From positions 30,105,462 to 30,169,461 of the forward strand of contig OX031062.1 in assembly GCA_943736015.1 (NCBI GenBank): a DNA stretch of 64,000 nucleotides, read 5' to 3'. Shown in pieces: positions 21,801 through 31,997 of the stretch. Both the position numbers and the translations under genes were made by a program. The stretch's first letter is position 1, and each line of letters begins with the position of its first letter. The notes below the pieces were generated by a model. It was not told the origin of the DNA. It saw nothing but the letters and a program-made list of their open reading frames with translations, and made no database searches. Source of the DNA: Tridacna crocea (Eukaryota > Mollusca > Bivalvia > Cardiida > Cardiidae).

Positions 21801-22089
21801 ATCATTTTTGTTGGCATATGTACAACTGTGAGAAAGTACATCATTATATGGTGAATTGGATGATTGTTTTTCTCATCAACAATATAACAGGGAACACTTC
21901 TATTTCATTTCAGTTTCATAACACACAAACAGCCCCATCCTTTCTAGAAAATCAAAGCAGTTCTTCTCAAAGAAATGAGGCCATTTTCCCAGATTTTCTT
22001 TTTTTTTTCTGAAATGTCTCTATGAACTGAACTGTTCTAATCCTGAGGACATGAGTAACCTTTTAAAGACAAACATTTTGCAAGCAAGC

Positions 22090-22185
22090 TGTGAAATACT
22101 GGAAAGTGTAGATCCAAGATTAATACTGTAGTTTCTGTGCATTCTGACCTTGGTCTACAGTCTACACTATTTGCAAATGTATCTA
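22090..22185. repeat. Dispersed repeat D
   Basis: GAAAGTGTAGATCC and CTTGGTCTACAGTCTACACT flank GTGCATTCTGACC. Confidence 0.5.
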
Positions 22186-22216
22186 TTACTGCTTTGTTTG
22201 TTTGCATGGTGCTTAA

Positions 22217-22453
22217 TTAACTCTTTGCCAAACGACAACAATTGAGACTGGTCCTAGTTGAAAGCATTGGCAGACGACAACATGAATGTGATTAAAGAAT
22301 TGTAATTTGTTTCAAGAAAAGAAGAAATTACATTGTGGGAAATGGAGAAAAATTAATGTTGATTACCAGCATTTTCTCCTTTTTTCCACGATGTTTTTCA
22401 AAGGCTTCTTTCACAGGGCTGTTTAAAGTCTGGATTGTATGGTAATGGGATAA
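22217..22453 (+). mobile_element. TTAA-A, full length
   Basis: TTAACTCTTTGCCAAACGAC start; a short insert (AATTAATGTTG) spoils the first arm. Confidence 0.85.
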
Positions 22454-22474
22454 TGTCATTTCAAACCCCATTTC

Positions 22475-22620
22475 AGTTACAGTGCAGTGACCAGTGCACC
22501 TTTGCGTGCTTTCCTGAAATCTTTTACCAGAGCAGACTATTTTTCCAAAGTGACTGACAACTTTCCAACATTACTATCATCGAAACAATGATTAGTGGTG
22601 AGAAAAAAATGAATCCTGTC
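22475..22620. repeat. Dispersed repeat E
   Basis: ACTTTCCAACATTACTATCA and AAACAATGATTAGTGGTGAG recur at 56935-57010 and in part at 26140-26225. Confidence 0.5.
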
Positions 22621-22654
22621 ATAATAGCTAGCATCAATCCCAGCAAAGACATTA

Positions 22655-22800
22655 ATGACCACTGTTTTCTTCTTTTCCAAAATCATGTCCTCCACCCTTC
22701 CAGAAACAAATCTTACTGTTTGGAGCCACATCAATTTTGTCATCTGCTCAAATGCTTTGAACTTGGCCTTGTCTAAAATTTTGTTTGCTATAGGGTTCAG
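22655..22800 (-). mobile_element. TTAA-A, right part
   Basis: TTTTCTTCTTTTCCAAAATC to TCTAAAATTTTGTTTGC. Confidence 0.6.
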
Positions 22801-23074
22801 AGTTCAGTCAAAAGAGAAGCAAGGGTAAGATAGGATAGATAGGATACCTCTGTTGTATAGAAGAAGCATCGGCTTTGTCAATTGAATCTTTGGACAAATA
22901 TTTAATTAGAGGTTATGTGCAGATATAAAGTTGTAAAATTTTTGTCAAGATGATTTGTCAAATTTTGTCAGGAGGATGATAAATGGTCTATAATTAATGG
23001 CTGTCAGACAAGAGCACTATTGGCTGTTCAGACTCAATATAACTCCCAATGTTACTCTTGATATGACTCTCGGT

Positions 23075-23279
23075 AAACTTAGTTACCAAGCAACAAAATT
23101 TAAGACTTGCCTGAATTGAGAGCTAAATTTGCAGACAAGATAAATTGACTCAAAAAATCAAGATTTGTTCTTGGAAGATGGGGAAATGAAGAATCATCAT
23201 ATTCTCCTTTTCCTACTGTGTTTCAAAACAACGCCTTCCCCAGGGCTGATAAAACATGGATTGCTCCGTGAAGAATTAA
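23075..23279 (+). mobile_element. TTAA-A, degraded
   Basis: TTAGTTACCAAGCAACAAAA start; first arm lost; right TTAA present. Confidence 0.7.
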
Positions 23280-23661
23280 ACTAGTCAACACTGAAATCAT
23301 ATAATATGATCAGATAATAAAATTCATCCATGGAAGGGAGATTCTGAGTTACTTAGTCACATTTTATTGGGCATCACATCTTCGCATGCCAAGGCTGACG
23401 ATTCACTACGCTAACTCTACCCTTGGCGGATGGAGCTTGATTTTTACATTCCCCCGATACGCTTTTTCATTGGATGCAGCCAGCTCTAGCTGCAACGAAT
23501 GAAATGGCTTGTATCATTTCATCTTTGATAAAAAATAGAATAAGGTCACGACGGTTCGAACAGAAGGTAAACATGGAAACCCACATGGATGTCTGCTTAT
23601 CACTTCATGTTAAATAATTGTATTTGTAAGCGGTTTGTAAAACAACTTCATTGGCTTTCAG
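23280..23661. other. Repeat-poor, CG-containing stretch
   Basis: Free of TTAA copies, with several CG dinucleotides (GCTGACGATTCACTACGC, CCCCCGATACGC). Might be regulatory. Confidence 0.3.
23470..23512. repeat. Imperfect hairpin in the GC-richer patch
   Basis: CATTGGATGCAGC pairs with GCTGCAACGAATG around a short loop. It sits about 200 bases before the CTCF-like motif, in a stretch with several CG dinucleotides. Confidence 0.35.
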
Positions 23662-23744
23662 AAATATGATGTAAAGGAGGTTATAACCAGCATCCAATAG
23701 AGGGCGCATCACAGGAATCTCGAAGTCAGGCTCAATCAGCCAAG
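23662..23744 (+). ncRNA. Candidate spliced exon without an open frame
   Basis: An 83-base stretch has an acceptor TTGGCTTTCAG and an excellent donor CAAG/GTAAGA, yet all three plus frames are closed. It could be a non-coding RNA exon, a 5' untranslated exon, or chance. The opposite strand is open across it (about 62 residues), so a minus-strand coding reading is also possible. Confidence 0.25.
23694..23707 (+). promoter_or_regulatory. CTCF-like motif
   Basis: CCAATAGAGGGCGC agrees with the animal CTCF core consensus CCASYAGRKGGCRS at 13 of 14 positions. The surroundings are less AT-rich than most of the window and free of TTAA copies. One motif match alone is weak evidence of binding. Confidence 0.3.
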
Positions 23745-23826
23745 GTAAGATCCACCTAGTGATCATAACCTTGGCTGGCAAAGATGTGGGCATCAGTGAA
23801 TTCTTTTAAATTAATACTGCCTGCTT

Positions 23827-23853
23827 TAAAATTAATTGTGTGGCAAAGGGTAA
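23827..23853 (+). mobile_element. TTAA-A right-end fragment
   Basis: ATTGTGTGGCAAAGGGTAA only. Confidence 0.4.
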
Positions 23854-24123
23854 TTCAGGAAAAAAATTACATCCCTGATACAGTTGCTGCACACAGCCAT
23901 TAGCAAAAGAAATCAGTTAGGACTGATAAGAAAAGAGGGAGAAAAAATAAATTCCATTTCCATGTTGTTTCCCAGTGCTGAATGTCTGAAAGTTGCTGAG
24001 TGTTGCAAATTATCTGACACAAATTCTTTTCAATACATCTTCAATCTATCTCAGTTTATATACCTGTGGTTGATTTTTATCAGTCTAATACTCAATAAAA
24101 CATATCTGCTCTACCCTTCGATA

Positions 24124-24345
24124 TAAACTCTTCACTAATGGCAGTATTTCAGACTTGTCCTATTTTAATTCATTTGCACATTTACGGTGGCTGAAATTGT
24201 GGTACTTGTCTTTGATAAGGTAGAAAACATTGAGTGAAAAGGAGAAAATGCTGGTAACCAGCATGTTCTCCTTTTCCCACAATGCTGTCAAAAGCTTGTT
24301 TGGCTAGGGTCATTAAAAACTACTTGTTATATAGTGAAAGGTTAC
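24124..24345 (+). mobile_element. TTAA-A, full length, diverged ends
   Basis: Plus-type flanks but tip GCTGGTAACCAGC, the inverse of the usual centre for this orientation. Confidence 0.8.
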
Positions 24346-24736
24346 ACACGCCCAATGCCCCATATTACTTGTCTTTTTTCCCCCTATAGACAACTTGCCC
24401 TGTACAGCAGAATTGACAGTTCAATATCGCAAAAATTTAGAAATTGCCCCTACAGAGCACCTTCTCCTTTTGCCACAATTTTTCACAAATATCAACTTCC
24501 TCAACCACAACTCATGTTAGATATCTGTTTCTGACAACCGTCTTTTTCCATAGTTGCCTGTAAATTTGCTGCACTGACAGCAGGTACCAAGGTCTCGCAA
24601 TTCAGAACACACAACTTGTGAATTCTTTGATCTGCAGGGATATTTAAGTTAAATACTCTACCAAAATTGGTATTCAAATGACAAAATTTAGGCTTTTTCA
24701 GTCACTGGTAATCCAATTGTCTGTAATTTAAACCTG
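24346..24736. other. Unassigned
   Basis: TTCAAATGACAAAATTTAGG (24671) is a short TTAA-A left-end echo. Confidence 0.3.
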
Positions 24737-24952
24737 TTAAAACCACTAGTGAAAATGGCCCTGACTAGAAAATAATTTTTTGAAAACATTAATTTTTTGG
24801 AACAGGAAAATGCTGGTAACCAGCATTTTCTCCTTTTCCACAAATGTTTTTTTTTTTTATCTATAAAGCAAATATTCCAAATATTTTATTTCTTGTCTGC
24901 AACTGCTTTAAATTTAGGCAAGTCCAAATTTTTGTTATGCGGTAAAGAGTAA
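24737..24952 (-). mobile_element. TTAA-A, T-run expanded
   Basis: Tip GCTGGTAACCAGC; a run of T replaces part of the second flank. Confidence 0.75.
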
Positions 24953-25107
24953 ATCACTCATTCAGACAGCTGCACTCAACAGTTGTTAGCTCAAGAGGCT
25001 ATGAAAAACTTCTTCAAAAATTGACCAACTTTCCACCAGAGGGGAATAGAGTACACATCTGCTATTGAAGTGTTTCTTGGGCCTACAGGTAACTGAAGTC
25101 ATCACCT

Positions 25108-25534
25108 TTAACTCTTTACCAAACGTTAAAATTTTAGACTGGTCCAAATTGAAAGCATTTGCCTGAAATTTGTTTTGTGAAGGGCAAAAAACATTGTGGG
25201 GAAAGGAGAAAATGCTGGTTACCCAGCATTTTCTCCTTTTCCCACAATGTTTTCACAAAGGCTTCTTTCTCAGGGTTGTTAACCCTTTACCAAACGACAA
25301 AATTTTAGACTGGTCCAAATTGAAAGCACTGGCAGACGACAAAATAAACGTAATTCAAATATTGAAATGGGTTTCCATCAGGGTTGAAAACATTGTGGGA
25401 AAGGAGAAAATGCTGGTTACCAGCATTTTCTTCTTTCCCCACAATGTTTTCAAAAGGGTTCTATCTAAGGGTCGTAAAAACCAGGGATTGTTTGGGAAAG
25501 GGTTAAAAGTCCGGATAGTGTGGTAAAGAGTTAA
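25108..25534 (+). mobile_element. TTAA-A host copy interrupted by another TTAA-A
   Basis: Left part 25108-25278 and right part 25507-25534 belong to one copy; the split falls at TTAA in GGTTGTTAAAAGTC. Host tip GCTGGTTACCCAGC. Confidence 0.95.
25279..25506 (+). mobile_element. TTAA-A inserted in TTAA-A
   Basis: 228 bp including both TTAA. Bounded by TTAACCCTTTACC and GGGAAAGGGTTAA. Confidence 0.95.
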
Positions 25535-25589
25535 TGCCTCTACTTTTATCATGTCATCATTCAAGCAGTGTTTAGTTTCTCACATGCAA

Positions 25590-25640
25590 ATCCGTTATTT
25601 TGGACCAGTCTAAAATTTTGCAATTTGGTAAAGGGTCAAA
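25590..25640 (-). mobile_element. TTAA-A right-end fragment
   Basis: TTGGACCAGTCTAAAATTTT and TTTGGTAAAGGG. Confidence 0.6.
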
Positions 25641-25671
25641 AGCTTAATTATATTACATAAACTGTTGGCTT

Positions 25672-25760
25672 TGCAGACAGTTGAAATTAAGATTAGACTG
25701 TATTTAAAGTGGAGTTAATCCATACTGTCTGGTGCTATGATACTTTTGCCTGAAATCTGT
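25672..25760 (+). repeat. Dispersed repeat D, part
   Basis: TTTGCAGACAGTTGAAATTA, TAATCCATACTGTCTGG and TTTTGCCTGAAAT. Confidence 0.5.
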
Positions 25761-25879
25761 CCTGAAATACATCCCCCTCTAAACTTGACAACCTCCTTTC
25801 GTTACCTTTTTCGTAATAAAGTGGAAATGACAGAGAAGCAGCTGCATATAAGAAGCAAATATATCTTTCCCTCAAAATT

Positions 25880-26033
25880 TTCAAATAATGCAATTTTTGG
25901 ACGAAAGGGAAGAAAACATGGTGTGAAAAGAGAAAATGCAAGATTCCAGCATTTTTCCTTTACACAGACACAGTCTGTTTGCAAAAACCTCCTTCCTATG
26001 GGTAGAAGTTGGAATACTTCAGTATAGGGTGAA
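25880..26033 (+). mobile_element. TTAA-type copy, degraded
   Basis: AGAAAACATGGTGTGAAAAG and CCAGCATTTTTCC arms. Confidence 0.5.
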
Positions 26034-26225
26034 TCAGGCCTGTCTTCAGTCTGTAATAAACAATTTTCTTGATTGCATAAGGTTTAATGCCATTTTCAAC
26101 ATTATTTCAATTCTATCACAGAGCCAGTGCACCTATCCATGCTTTACCATTACTCCACACAGTTTTCTTTCCAAGTCACTGGCTGCTTTCCCACATAACC
26201 ATCCACAAAACAACCTGCAACTTCA
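26034..26225. repeat. Dispersed repeat E, diverged
   Basis: GCCAGTGCACCTATCCATGC and TTTCTTTCCAAGTCACTGGC relate to 22475-22620 and 56865-57040. Confidence 0.4.
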
Positions 26226-26240
26226 ACAGATTGTAAACTA

Positions 26241-26441
26241 GGATCAGTATTCACCAACCATTCTTACAAACATTGAATTTCTTAGTCTCATTCTCTAAGA
26301 TTTTCAAAATCTGAAGTAACACAACTTCTGATTGGCCAAATCAAATGGTTTAGCCAATCAGAAGTTGTGTTCCTTCCCATTCAGAAAAGTCTAATGAACA
26401 AAACCAAGAACATGCATAAGAATGGTTGGTGAATATGGACC
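26241..26441. mobile_element. Foldback element F, best copy
   Basis: Ends GTATTCACCAACCATTCTTA and TAAGAATGGTTGGTGAATAT are inverse. A second foldback inside pairs ACACAACTTCTGATTGGC with GCCAATCAGAAGTTGTGT. Confidence 0.85.
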
Positions 26442-26461
26442 AAGGGTTTGTAAACTCAACT

Positions 26462-26678
26462 TTAACCCTTTCCCAAACAATCCCTGGTTTTTACAACCAT
26501 GAGATAGAAGCTTTTTGAAAACAGAGTGGGAAAAGGAGAAAATGCTGGTAACCAGCATTTTCTGCTTTTCCCACAATGTGTTCTACAAATTTCAATTTTT
26601 GAGTTAAGTTCATTTTGACGTCTGCAAGTGATTTCAATCTGGACCAGTCTATAATTTTGTCGTTTGGTACAGAGTTAA
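26462..26678 (-). mobile_element. TTAA-A, full length
   Basis: TTAACCCTTTCCCAAACAAT start; right end GGTACAGAGTTAA. A few bases after the second arm are missing. Confidence 0.9.
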
Positions 26679-27026
26679 GCTTGACAAAATATTTTTTGAG
26701 GAATAATGGTAGCCAGAGGGACAGCATTCATTTTTCTCCCAGTGCTGAAAATGGAACAAGGCCAGCAGCTTTGGAAGGGTGTTAAATATAAATCACTGGT
26801 ACAAGAAACTCTAGGAACTCATGGAAAGTAGCACTGGCTGCTACCATATGACTGAAATAATATTCAGAGCTGTCAATGTTAGACAACCATGCTTGTCTAG
26901 TTCAGAGGCACAAAAGCTCCAATTTTTGGTGTATAGAAAAATCTCAAAAATTGTCTAAAATTATCTAATTGCTAATTGAAAAAGTGAATGAAAAAAAAAA
27001 TTGACATAGGAAATTAACGTATGACC
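26679..27026. other. Unassigned
   Basis: No supported feature. Confidence 0.3.
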
Positions 27027-27255
27027 TCAACTCTTTACCAGTCACAATCCCGACTTTTAACGACCCTGAGAAAGCAAGCCTTAGAAAACATTGTTGGAAA
27101 AGGAGAAAATGCCGGTAACCAGCATTTTCTCCTTTTCCAACAATGTTTTCTAGCCTTTCCATATTAATTTTCAATTTTTGATTCACATTTATTTTGTTGT
27201 CTGTAAATGCTTTCAATTTGGACAAGTCCAAAATTTTGTCATTTGGTAAAGAGTT
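27027..27255 (-). mobile_element. TTAA-A, paired-change hairpin
   Basis: CATTGTTGGAAAAGG and CCTTTTCCAACAATG differ from the usual GTGGG/CCCAC by the same paired change. Tip GCCGGTAACCAGC. Confidence 0.9.
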
Positions 27256-27436
27256 CTAAACATAGATCAAATAATTTCATAACAATGTGCCTATTAATTT
27301 AACAATGTACCAAATGACTTCAATCCCAAAAAAAAATGAAATAACGCAATTTTTGTGTCACAAGGATCTTTTACAAAAATTTAATAAACCATAACTGTAC
27401 ATAAATTTATAGCTTTCAATACTGCAACAACTAAAT

Positions 27437-27660
27437 TTAACTCTTTACAAATGCAGAATTCTAGACTTGTCAAAATTGAAAAGATTTGCAGACAACAAAT
27501 TAAATATGACTCAAAAATTGAAACTTTACTTTGGAAGAGTATAAAACACTGTGGGAAAAGGAGAAAATGGGGTAACCAGCATTTTCTTCTATTTCCTGGT
27601 GTTTCAGAAGGTTTCTTCTACATGATTGTTAAAAGTAGGGAATGTTTGGTAAAGAGTTAA
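27437..27660 (+). mobile_element. TTAA-A, chained
   Basis: TTAACTCTTTACAAATGC start; its right TTAA (27657-27660) starts the next copy. Confidence 0.85.
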
Positions 27661-27882
27661 CCCATTACTACACAATCCTTACTTTTGACGACCCTGATAA
27701 AGAAGTCTAGAAAACACTGTGGGAAAAGGAGGACATGCTGGTAACCAGCATTTTCTCCTCTTCCACAATGTTTTCCACCTTTCTCAAAACAAATTTCAAA
27801 TGTTAAGTCTCTTTTACTTCGTCATCTGCAAATGCTTTCGATTTGGACAAGCGTCAAATATTGTTGTTTGGTAAAAAGTTAA
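27657..27882 (-). mobile_element. TTAA-A, chained, opposite orientation
   Basis: TTAACCCATTACTACACAAT start; tip GCTGGTAACCAGC; right end GGTAAAAAGTTAA. Confidence 0.9.
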
Positions 27883-28074
27883 TGTACTAAATGTGAGCTT
27901 TTCACAGGAAAATTTTTGATATTAATATGTACTTGATCAGACATTTATGTCCCAGAAACACTGAGAGGTAGACTTGAAATGATTTCAAGCAATTACAACT
28001 TTTTGCAAAAAGAGCTGCAGCCCAGCTGAACTACTACCTGAGGGTCCTCAGATCCCTTCTTTACATGGTATATT

Positions 28075-28262
28075 CTTCTATTTTTACCCAAAATAAATAA
28101 AGTCTCAGATCAGACCATAAACAACATGCAGACTTAAATTTTGGATGTACTATGTAGTCACAATGACCGTCATCAATTCTCAGAAAGAAATTGGCTGAGC
28201 CAGGATTTGAACCAGCGACCCCTGTTCTTGAGTCCTGTGCGCTACCGACTACTTTGGACTCG
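28075..28262 (-). mobile_element. Probable tRNA-derived SINE
   Basis: The minus strand has an A-box-like TAGTCGGTAGCGC and a B-box GGTTCAAATCC about 35 bases later, as in a tRNA, followed by unrelated AT-rich body. Poly(A) tail not clear. Confidence 0.5.
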
Positions 28263-28437
28263 GAAAATAAAAAATTGAGATACACTAAAAATAATTATCC
28301 CTTTTCTAATGACTGATACTGACCACAGTGTAATAAGTATTCAAGCCCATAAACTGACTTTCTCAACTATAGTTGCCATAGAGGCAAATGTTGATCGAGA
28401 TATGACTGCACAAACTTGCAATTTGACCCATATTGTC

Positions 28438-28795
28438 CAACATTTTCTCCTTTTCCCATGATATTTTTCTACTCGTAAAAAATTGTTTCAATTTTTCAGT
28501 GACAGTTATTTTGTTGTCTACAAATGCTTTGAACTTGAAAGGGTTTACAACTCTATCTTAACCCTTTCCCAAACAACAAATTTTAGACTCTTCCAAACTC
28601 AGAGTTTGCAGATGACAATTTCAAATTTGATAAAATGACAGAAATTTCTCCAATGGGTTGAAAACACTGAGGGAAAAGGAGAAATTGCTCGTTACGAGCA
28701 ATTTCTCCTTTTCTCACAGTGTTTTCAAAAGACTGGTAGTGCAGACACGTAAAAACAAGGGCTTGTTTGGGAATGGGTTAAGGTAAAGAGTTACG
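28438..28795 (-). mobile_element. TTAA-A second half, interrupted by TTAA-C
   Basis: CATTTTCTCCTTTTCCCATG to CTTGAAAGGGTTTAC, then TTAA-C, then GGTAAAGAGTTA, which is the expected end of this copy. Confidence 0.75.
28558..28781 (+). mobile_element. TTAA-C inserted in TTAA-A
   Basis: TTAACCCTTTCCCAAACAAC to TTTGGGAATGGGTTAA. Tip GCTCGTTACGAGC; arms AACACTGAGGGAAAAGGAG and CTCCTTTTCTCACAGTG. Confidence 0.9.
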
Positions 28796-29190
28796 TCCAA
28801 GAAAACAAGGGCAAGACCTAAATAATCATCATCAAGAAAAAAAATATGAATGAACACAGAGTATCAACATTGTCACCACTCAGATACATAAACTAAGGGA
28901 GTTGGGAGATTGCCATTTATGATAATTTACACAATTATTGTCAGCTACCGAAAATCAAGAGAGTTTAACAAAGCATTTAACATTGACCTATAAACCATTC
29001 ACTTTCACAAATCAAAGTGGGGGAAAAAATATAATTGCACCCTACATTCATACGAGCGTATTTCTTTCCCCAAATTTTCATGAAAAAGTATCAATAACTT
29101 ACTCCTAGTAGTTTATAAGACAGTTTTGCTGGCAGCATAGATTGCAAAGAGAAGCAGAGAAGCGCTGAATTTGTCTCACATGATCCAACC
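28796..29190. other. Unassigned
   Basis: No supported feature. Confidence 0.3.
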
Positions 29191-29411
29191 TTAACTCCTT
29201 ACCAAACGACAAATTTATACACTGGTCCAAGTTAAAAGCATTTGCAGATGACAAAATAAATGTTACTAGAAAATCGAAATGTGATTCAGGAAGGGTAGAA
29301 AACATTGTGGGAATAAGAGAAAATGCTGGTTACCAGCATTTTCACACAATGTTTTAAAAAGGCTTCTACCTATGGGTCGCAAAAAGTGGTCATTGTGTAG
29401 TAAAGGATTAA
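29191..29411 (+). mobile_element. TTAA-A, chained
   Basis: Second arm shortened (CAGCATTTTCACACAATG). Right TTAA shared. Confidence 0.88.
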
Positions 29412-29630
29412 CCCTTCACCATACAATCCTGACTGTTAACGAAACAAACATTGTGAAAACATTGTGGGAAAAGGAGAAAATTCTGGGAACCAGCCTTTTC
29501 TCCTTTTTGCACAGTTTGTTTTCTAGCCTTTTCGGAAACAAATTTAATTTTTTCAGTCACATTATTTTGGTGTCTGCAACTGCTCTCAATTTGGACAAGT
29601 CTGAAATTTTGTTGTTTGGTAAAGAGTTAA
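29408..29630 (-). mobile_element. TTAA-A, chained, opposite orientation
   Basis: TTAACCCTTCACCATACAAT start; right end GGTAAAGAGTTAA. Confidence 0.88.
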
Positions 29631-30421
29631 TATGTAAATATTTAGCTCTTTCTAACTTTTAAATTATACAGCTGCTGAAGATGTTTAGCAGATAGTTTCA
29701 TTAAAATCTAAAGTCATCCCCAGAACTTATGGGTAGGGGCTTAATTTCTTAATGAATTTACCCAATGCAGATACAAGTGAATGAGAACATACACATAGGT
29801 AAGGATACAAAGGGTTTGATACATTCCCTTTCATGTGACATTGTGTGGATAGATAAAGACAGGAACTGAACATTTACTTTTGTTGTGGCACCACTTAAGT
29901 GGCAGCACTATATTTTAATTCGCTTTTGAAAAGTAGCTATGGGGGCAGCCATATTGTTTACTCGGCTTCCAGTTATTTTGTAATAAGATCATTTTGTACC
30001 TAGGCCATTTCGTTCAATTTTGGTCATTTCGTACCCACCTATACTTTTTATTTTGGTTCTTTCCTACTGACTTTGATCATTTCGTACATGCATTTGTCAT
30101 TTCATACCTTGTTTTTAATCAGTTTTCTAATATGGAATCTATTTTAAATGCTATTTTCTTGTGTTGTTTGCCAAGTGACAACTCAGTTTTTGTGCATAGC
30201 TCCATCTGAACTTACATTAAATTTCGCCAAAGGATGGCTATAATCGCTGTGTCTTACCATTACAGCCTCTTTCTTTTTCAAGATTTTTGTTGCATTCTAA
30301 AGATTGTTTAGGTCTTCTCATTTCATTTCTCACCAATTTCTGCATAAATTTACTTTGGACAATTTGAAACGCTGTAATGTGCTCTACTTTAAGAAACAAC
30401 TGATTCGCAGGGCAATTGATG
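29631..30421. other. Unassigned, with spaced TCATTTCGTACC motif
   Basis: Between 29985 and 30110 the words CATTTTGTACC, CATTTCGTTC, TCATTTCGTACC, TCATTTCGTACA and TCATTTCATACC recur at irregular spacing. Cause unknown. Confidence 0.4.
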
Positions 30422-30462
30422 TTATCCATCAAAATTTTCTTGTTGAAAATTTTGATGGATAA
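30422..30462. repeat. Perfect 18-bp-arm hairpin
   Basis: TTATCCATCAAAATTTTC and its exact inverse around TTGTT. Unrelated to the TTAA family. Confidence 0.9.
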
Positions 30463-30629
30463 GGAGCAATAGTTAGTGTCTGTGACATATTAATTTTCTG
30501 CTTCTTCCCTTCACAACGATTTCAAAATCTTTCTTCTGTGATATGATGGGACATGCAACAGGCAATTACAAAAGTTACCGCAGTTACAAACAGGGCTATT
30601 TCTCCATGTGTTTTACTTTCCTTTGACCA

Positions 30630-30814
30630 TATCATACAATATACAGTTTTAGCAACCCAAAGTAAATGCTGAGAACCAGCATTTTGTTCTTTTTCCACAA
30701 TATTTCAGCCCTTCAAAGGCAATATTCCATCATTATATCTACAGGTACAATTTTTTGTCTCCAAGAGTTTTTTATATGGACGAGTCCAATATTTTGTACT
30801 TGCTAACAAGTTAA
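30630..30814 (-). mobile_element. TTAA-A, degraded, chained
   Basis: GCTGAGAACCAGC tip; right TTAA starts TTAA-C. Confidence 0.65.
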
Positions 30815-31038
30815 CCCTTTCCGAAACAAGCGATGGTTTTTACGTGTCTGCAGTAAAAGTCTTTTGAAAACACTGAGGGAAAAGGAGAAATTGCTCATAA
30901 CGAGCAATTTCTCCTTTCCCCACAGTGTTTTCTACCCTTTTTGAGAACTTTCTTCCATTTTCTCAAAATCTAAAATTGTCGTCTGCAAACTCTTTCATTT
31001 TGGAAGAGTCCACAATTTGTCGTTTGGGAAAGGGTTAA
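30811..31038 (-). mobile_element. TTAA-C, full length
   Basis: TTAACCCTTTCCGAAACAAG to TTTGGGAAAGGGTTAA; tip GCTCATAACGAGC. Confidence 0.92.
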
Positions 31039-31132
31039 AATGTAGACCTAATGCTTATCTCCTGGGGAATATTCTGATCACTGAATAAATTGTTGAGTTT
31101 AAAAAAGAAAACAGGAAAAGTATTTGTTTTAC

Positions 31133-31184
31133 CCTAAATACATATCTGTTACATAATACCTAAATACATATCTGTTACATAATA
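31133..31184 (+). repeat. 26-bp tandem duplication
   Basis: CCTAAATACATATCTGTTAC plus ATAATA occurs twice in a row without change. Confidence 0.9.
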
Positions 31185-31500
31185 CTTACTGAAATCAGTC
31201 AGCTGGGTTTATTACGTGTTGAAAAGTTTGTTACAAAGACCACAATATGCACATGATTATGCGGAATTGTTCATGCAAACGACGAGCCACGATGTCACCA
31301 TGCCTTATTATATTTCATTGACGACCCCCTGTGTGTGGTAATTAATCAAGCCAAATGATCAAAGCAAATCACGCCAATGAAGAAACAATGAAACAGTTTT
31401 TTTATGACTTCAAGTTTTTCTTAATGAGATATGTAAAGGTAAGTAAAACCTGTGATGAATTAAAAGTCATGATTTCAAAGTAATCAGTTTTCAATCCATT
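31185..31500. other. Unassigned
   Basis: No supported feature. Confidence 0.3.
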
Positions 31501-31729
31501 TTAACTCTTTACCACACAATCCTGACTTTTAACGCCCCTGAGGTGGAAGCCTTTTGAAAACACTGTGGGAAAAGGAGAAAATGCTGGTAACCAGCATTTT
31601 CTCCATTTCCCACAGTGTTTTCTACCCTTCCCAGAACAAATTTCTATTTTTCAGTCACCTTTATTTTGTCGTCTGCAAATGCTTTCAATTTGGATCAGTC
31701 CAAAATTTTCTCGTGTGGTAATGAGTTAA
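31501..31729 (-). mobile_element. TTAA-A, full length, 229 bp
   Basis: Arms use CACTGTGGG and CCCACAGTG, a paired variant. Both TTAA intact. Confidence 0.93.
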
Positions 31730-31765
31730 GAAGATTACCCCCTTTGGTTTAAAAATAAACAATGG

Positions 31766-31997
31766 GTAACCCTTCACCAAACAATTCAAAGTTTTAATAA
31801 CCTTGAAGAAGAAGAAGGGCTTTTTAAAACATTACAGGAAAAGGAGAAAATTCTGGTGACCAGCATTTTCTCCTTTTCCCACAATGTTTACTACCCTAAC
31901 AAGAACAAATTTCAGTCTTTGAGTCACATTTAATTTGCTATTTGCAAATGCTTTCACTTTGGACAAGTCTAACAATTAGCCATGTGATAAAAGTTAA
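31766..31997 (-). mobile_element. TTAA-A, full length
   Basis: GTAACCCTTCACCAAACAAT start, right TTAA intact; tip TCTGGTGACCAGC. Confidence 0.88.
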
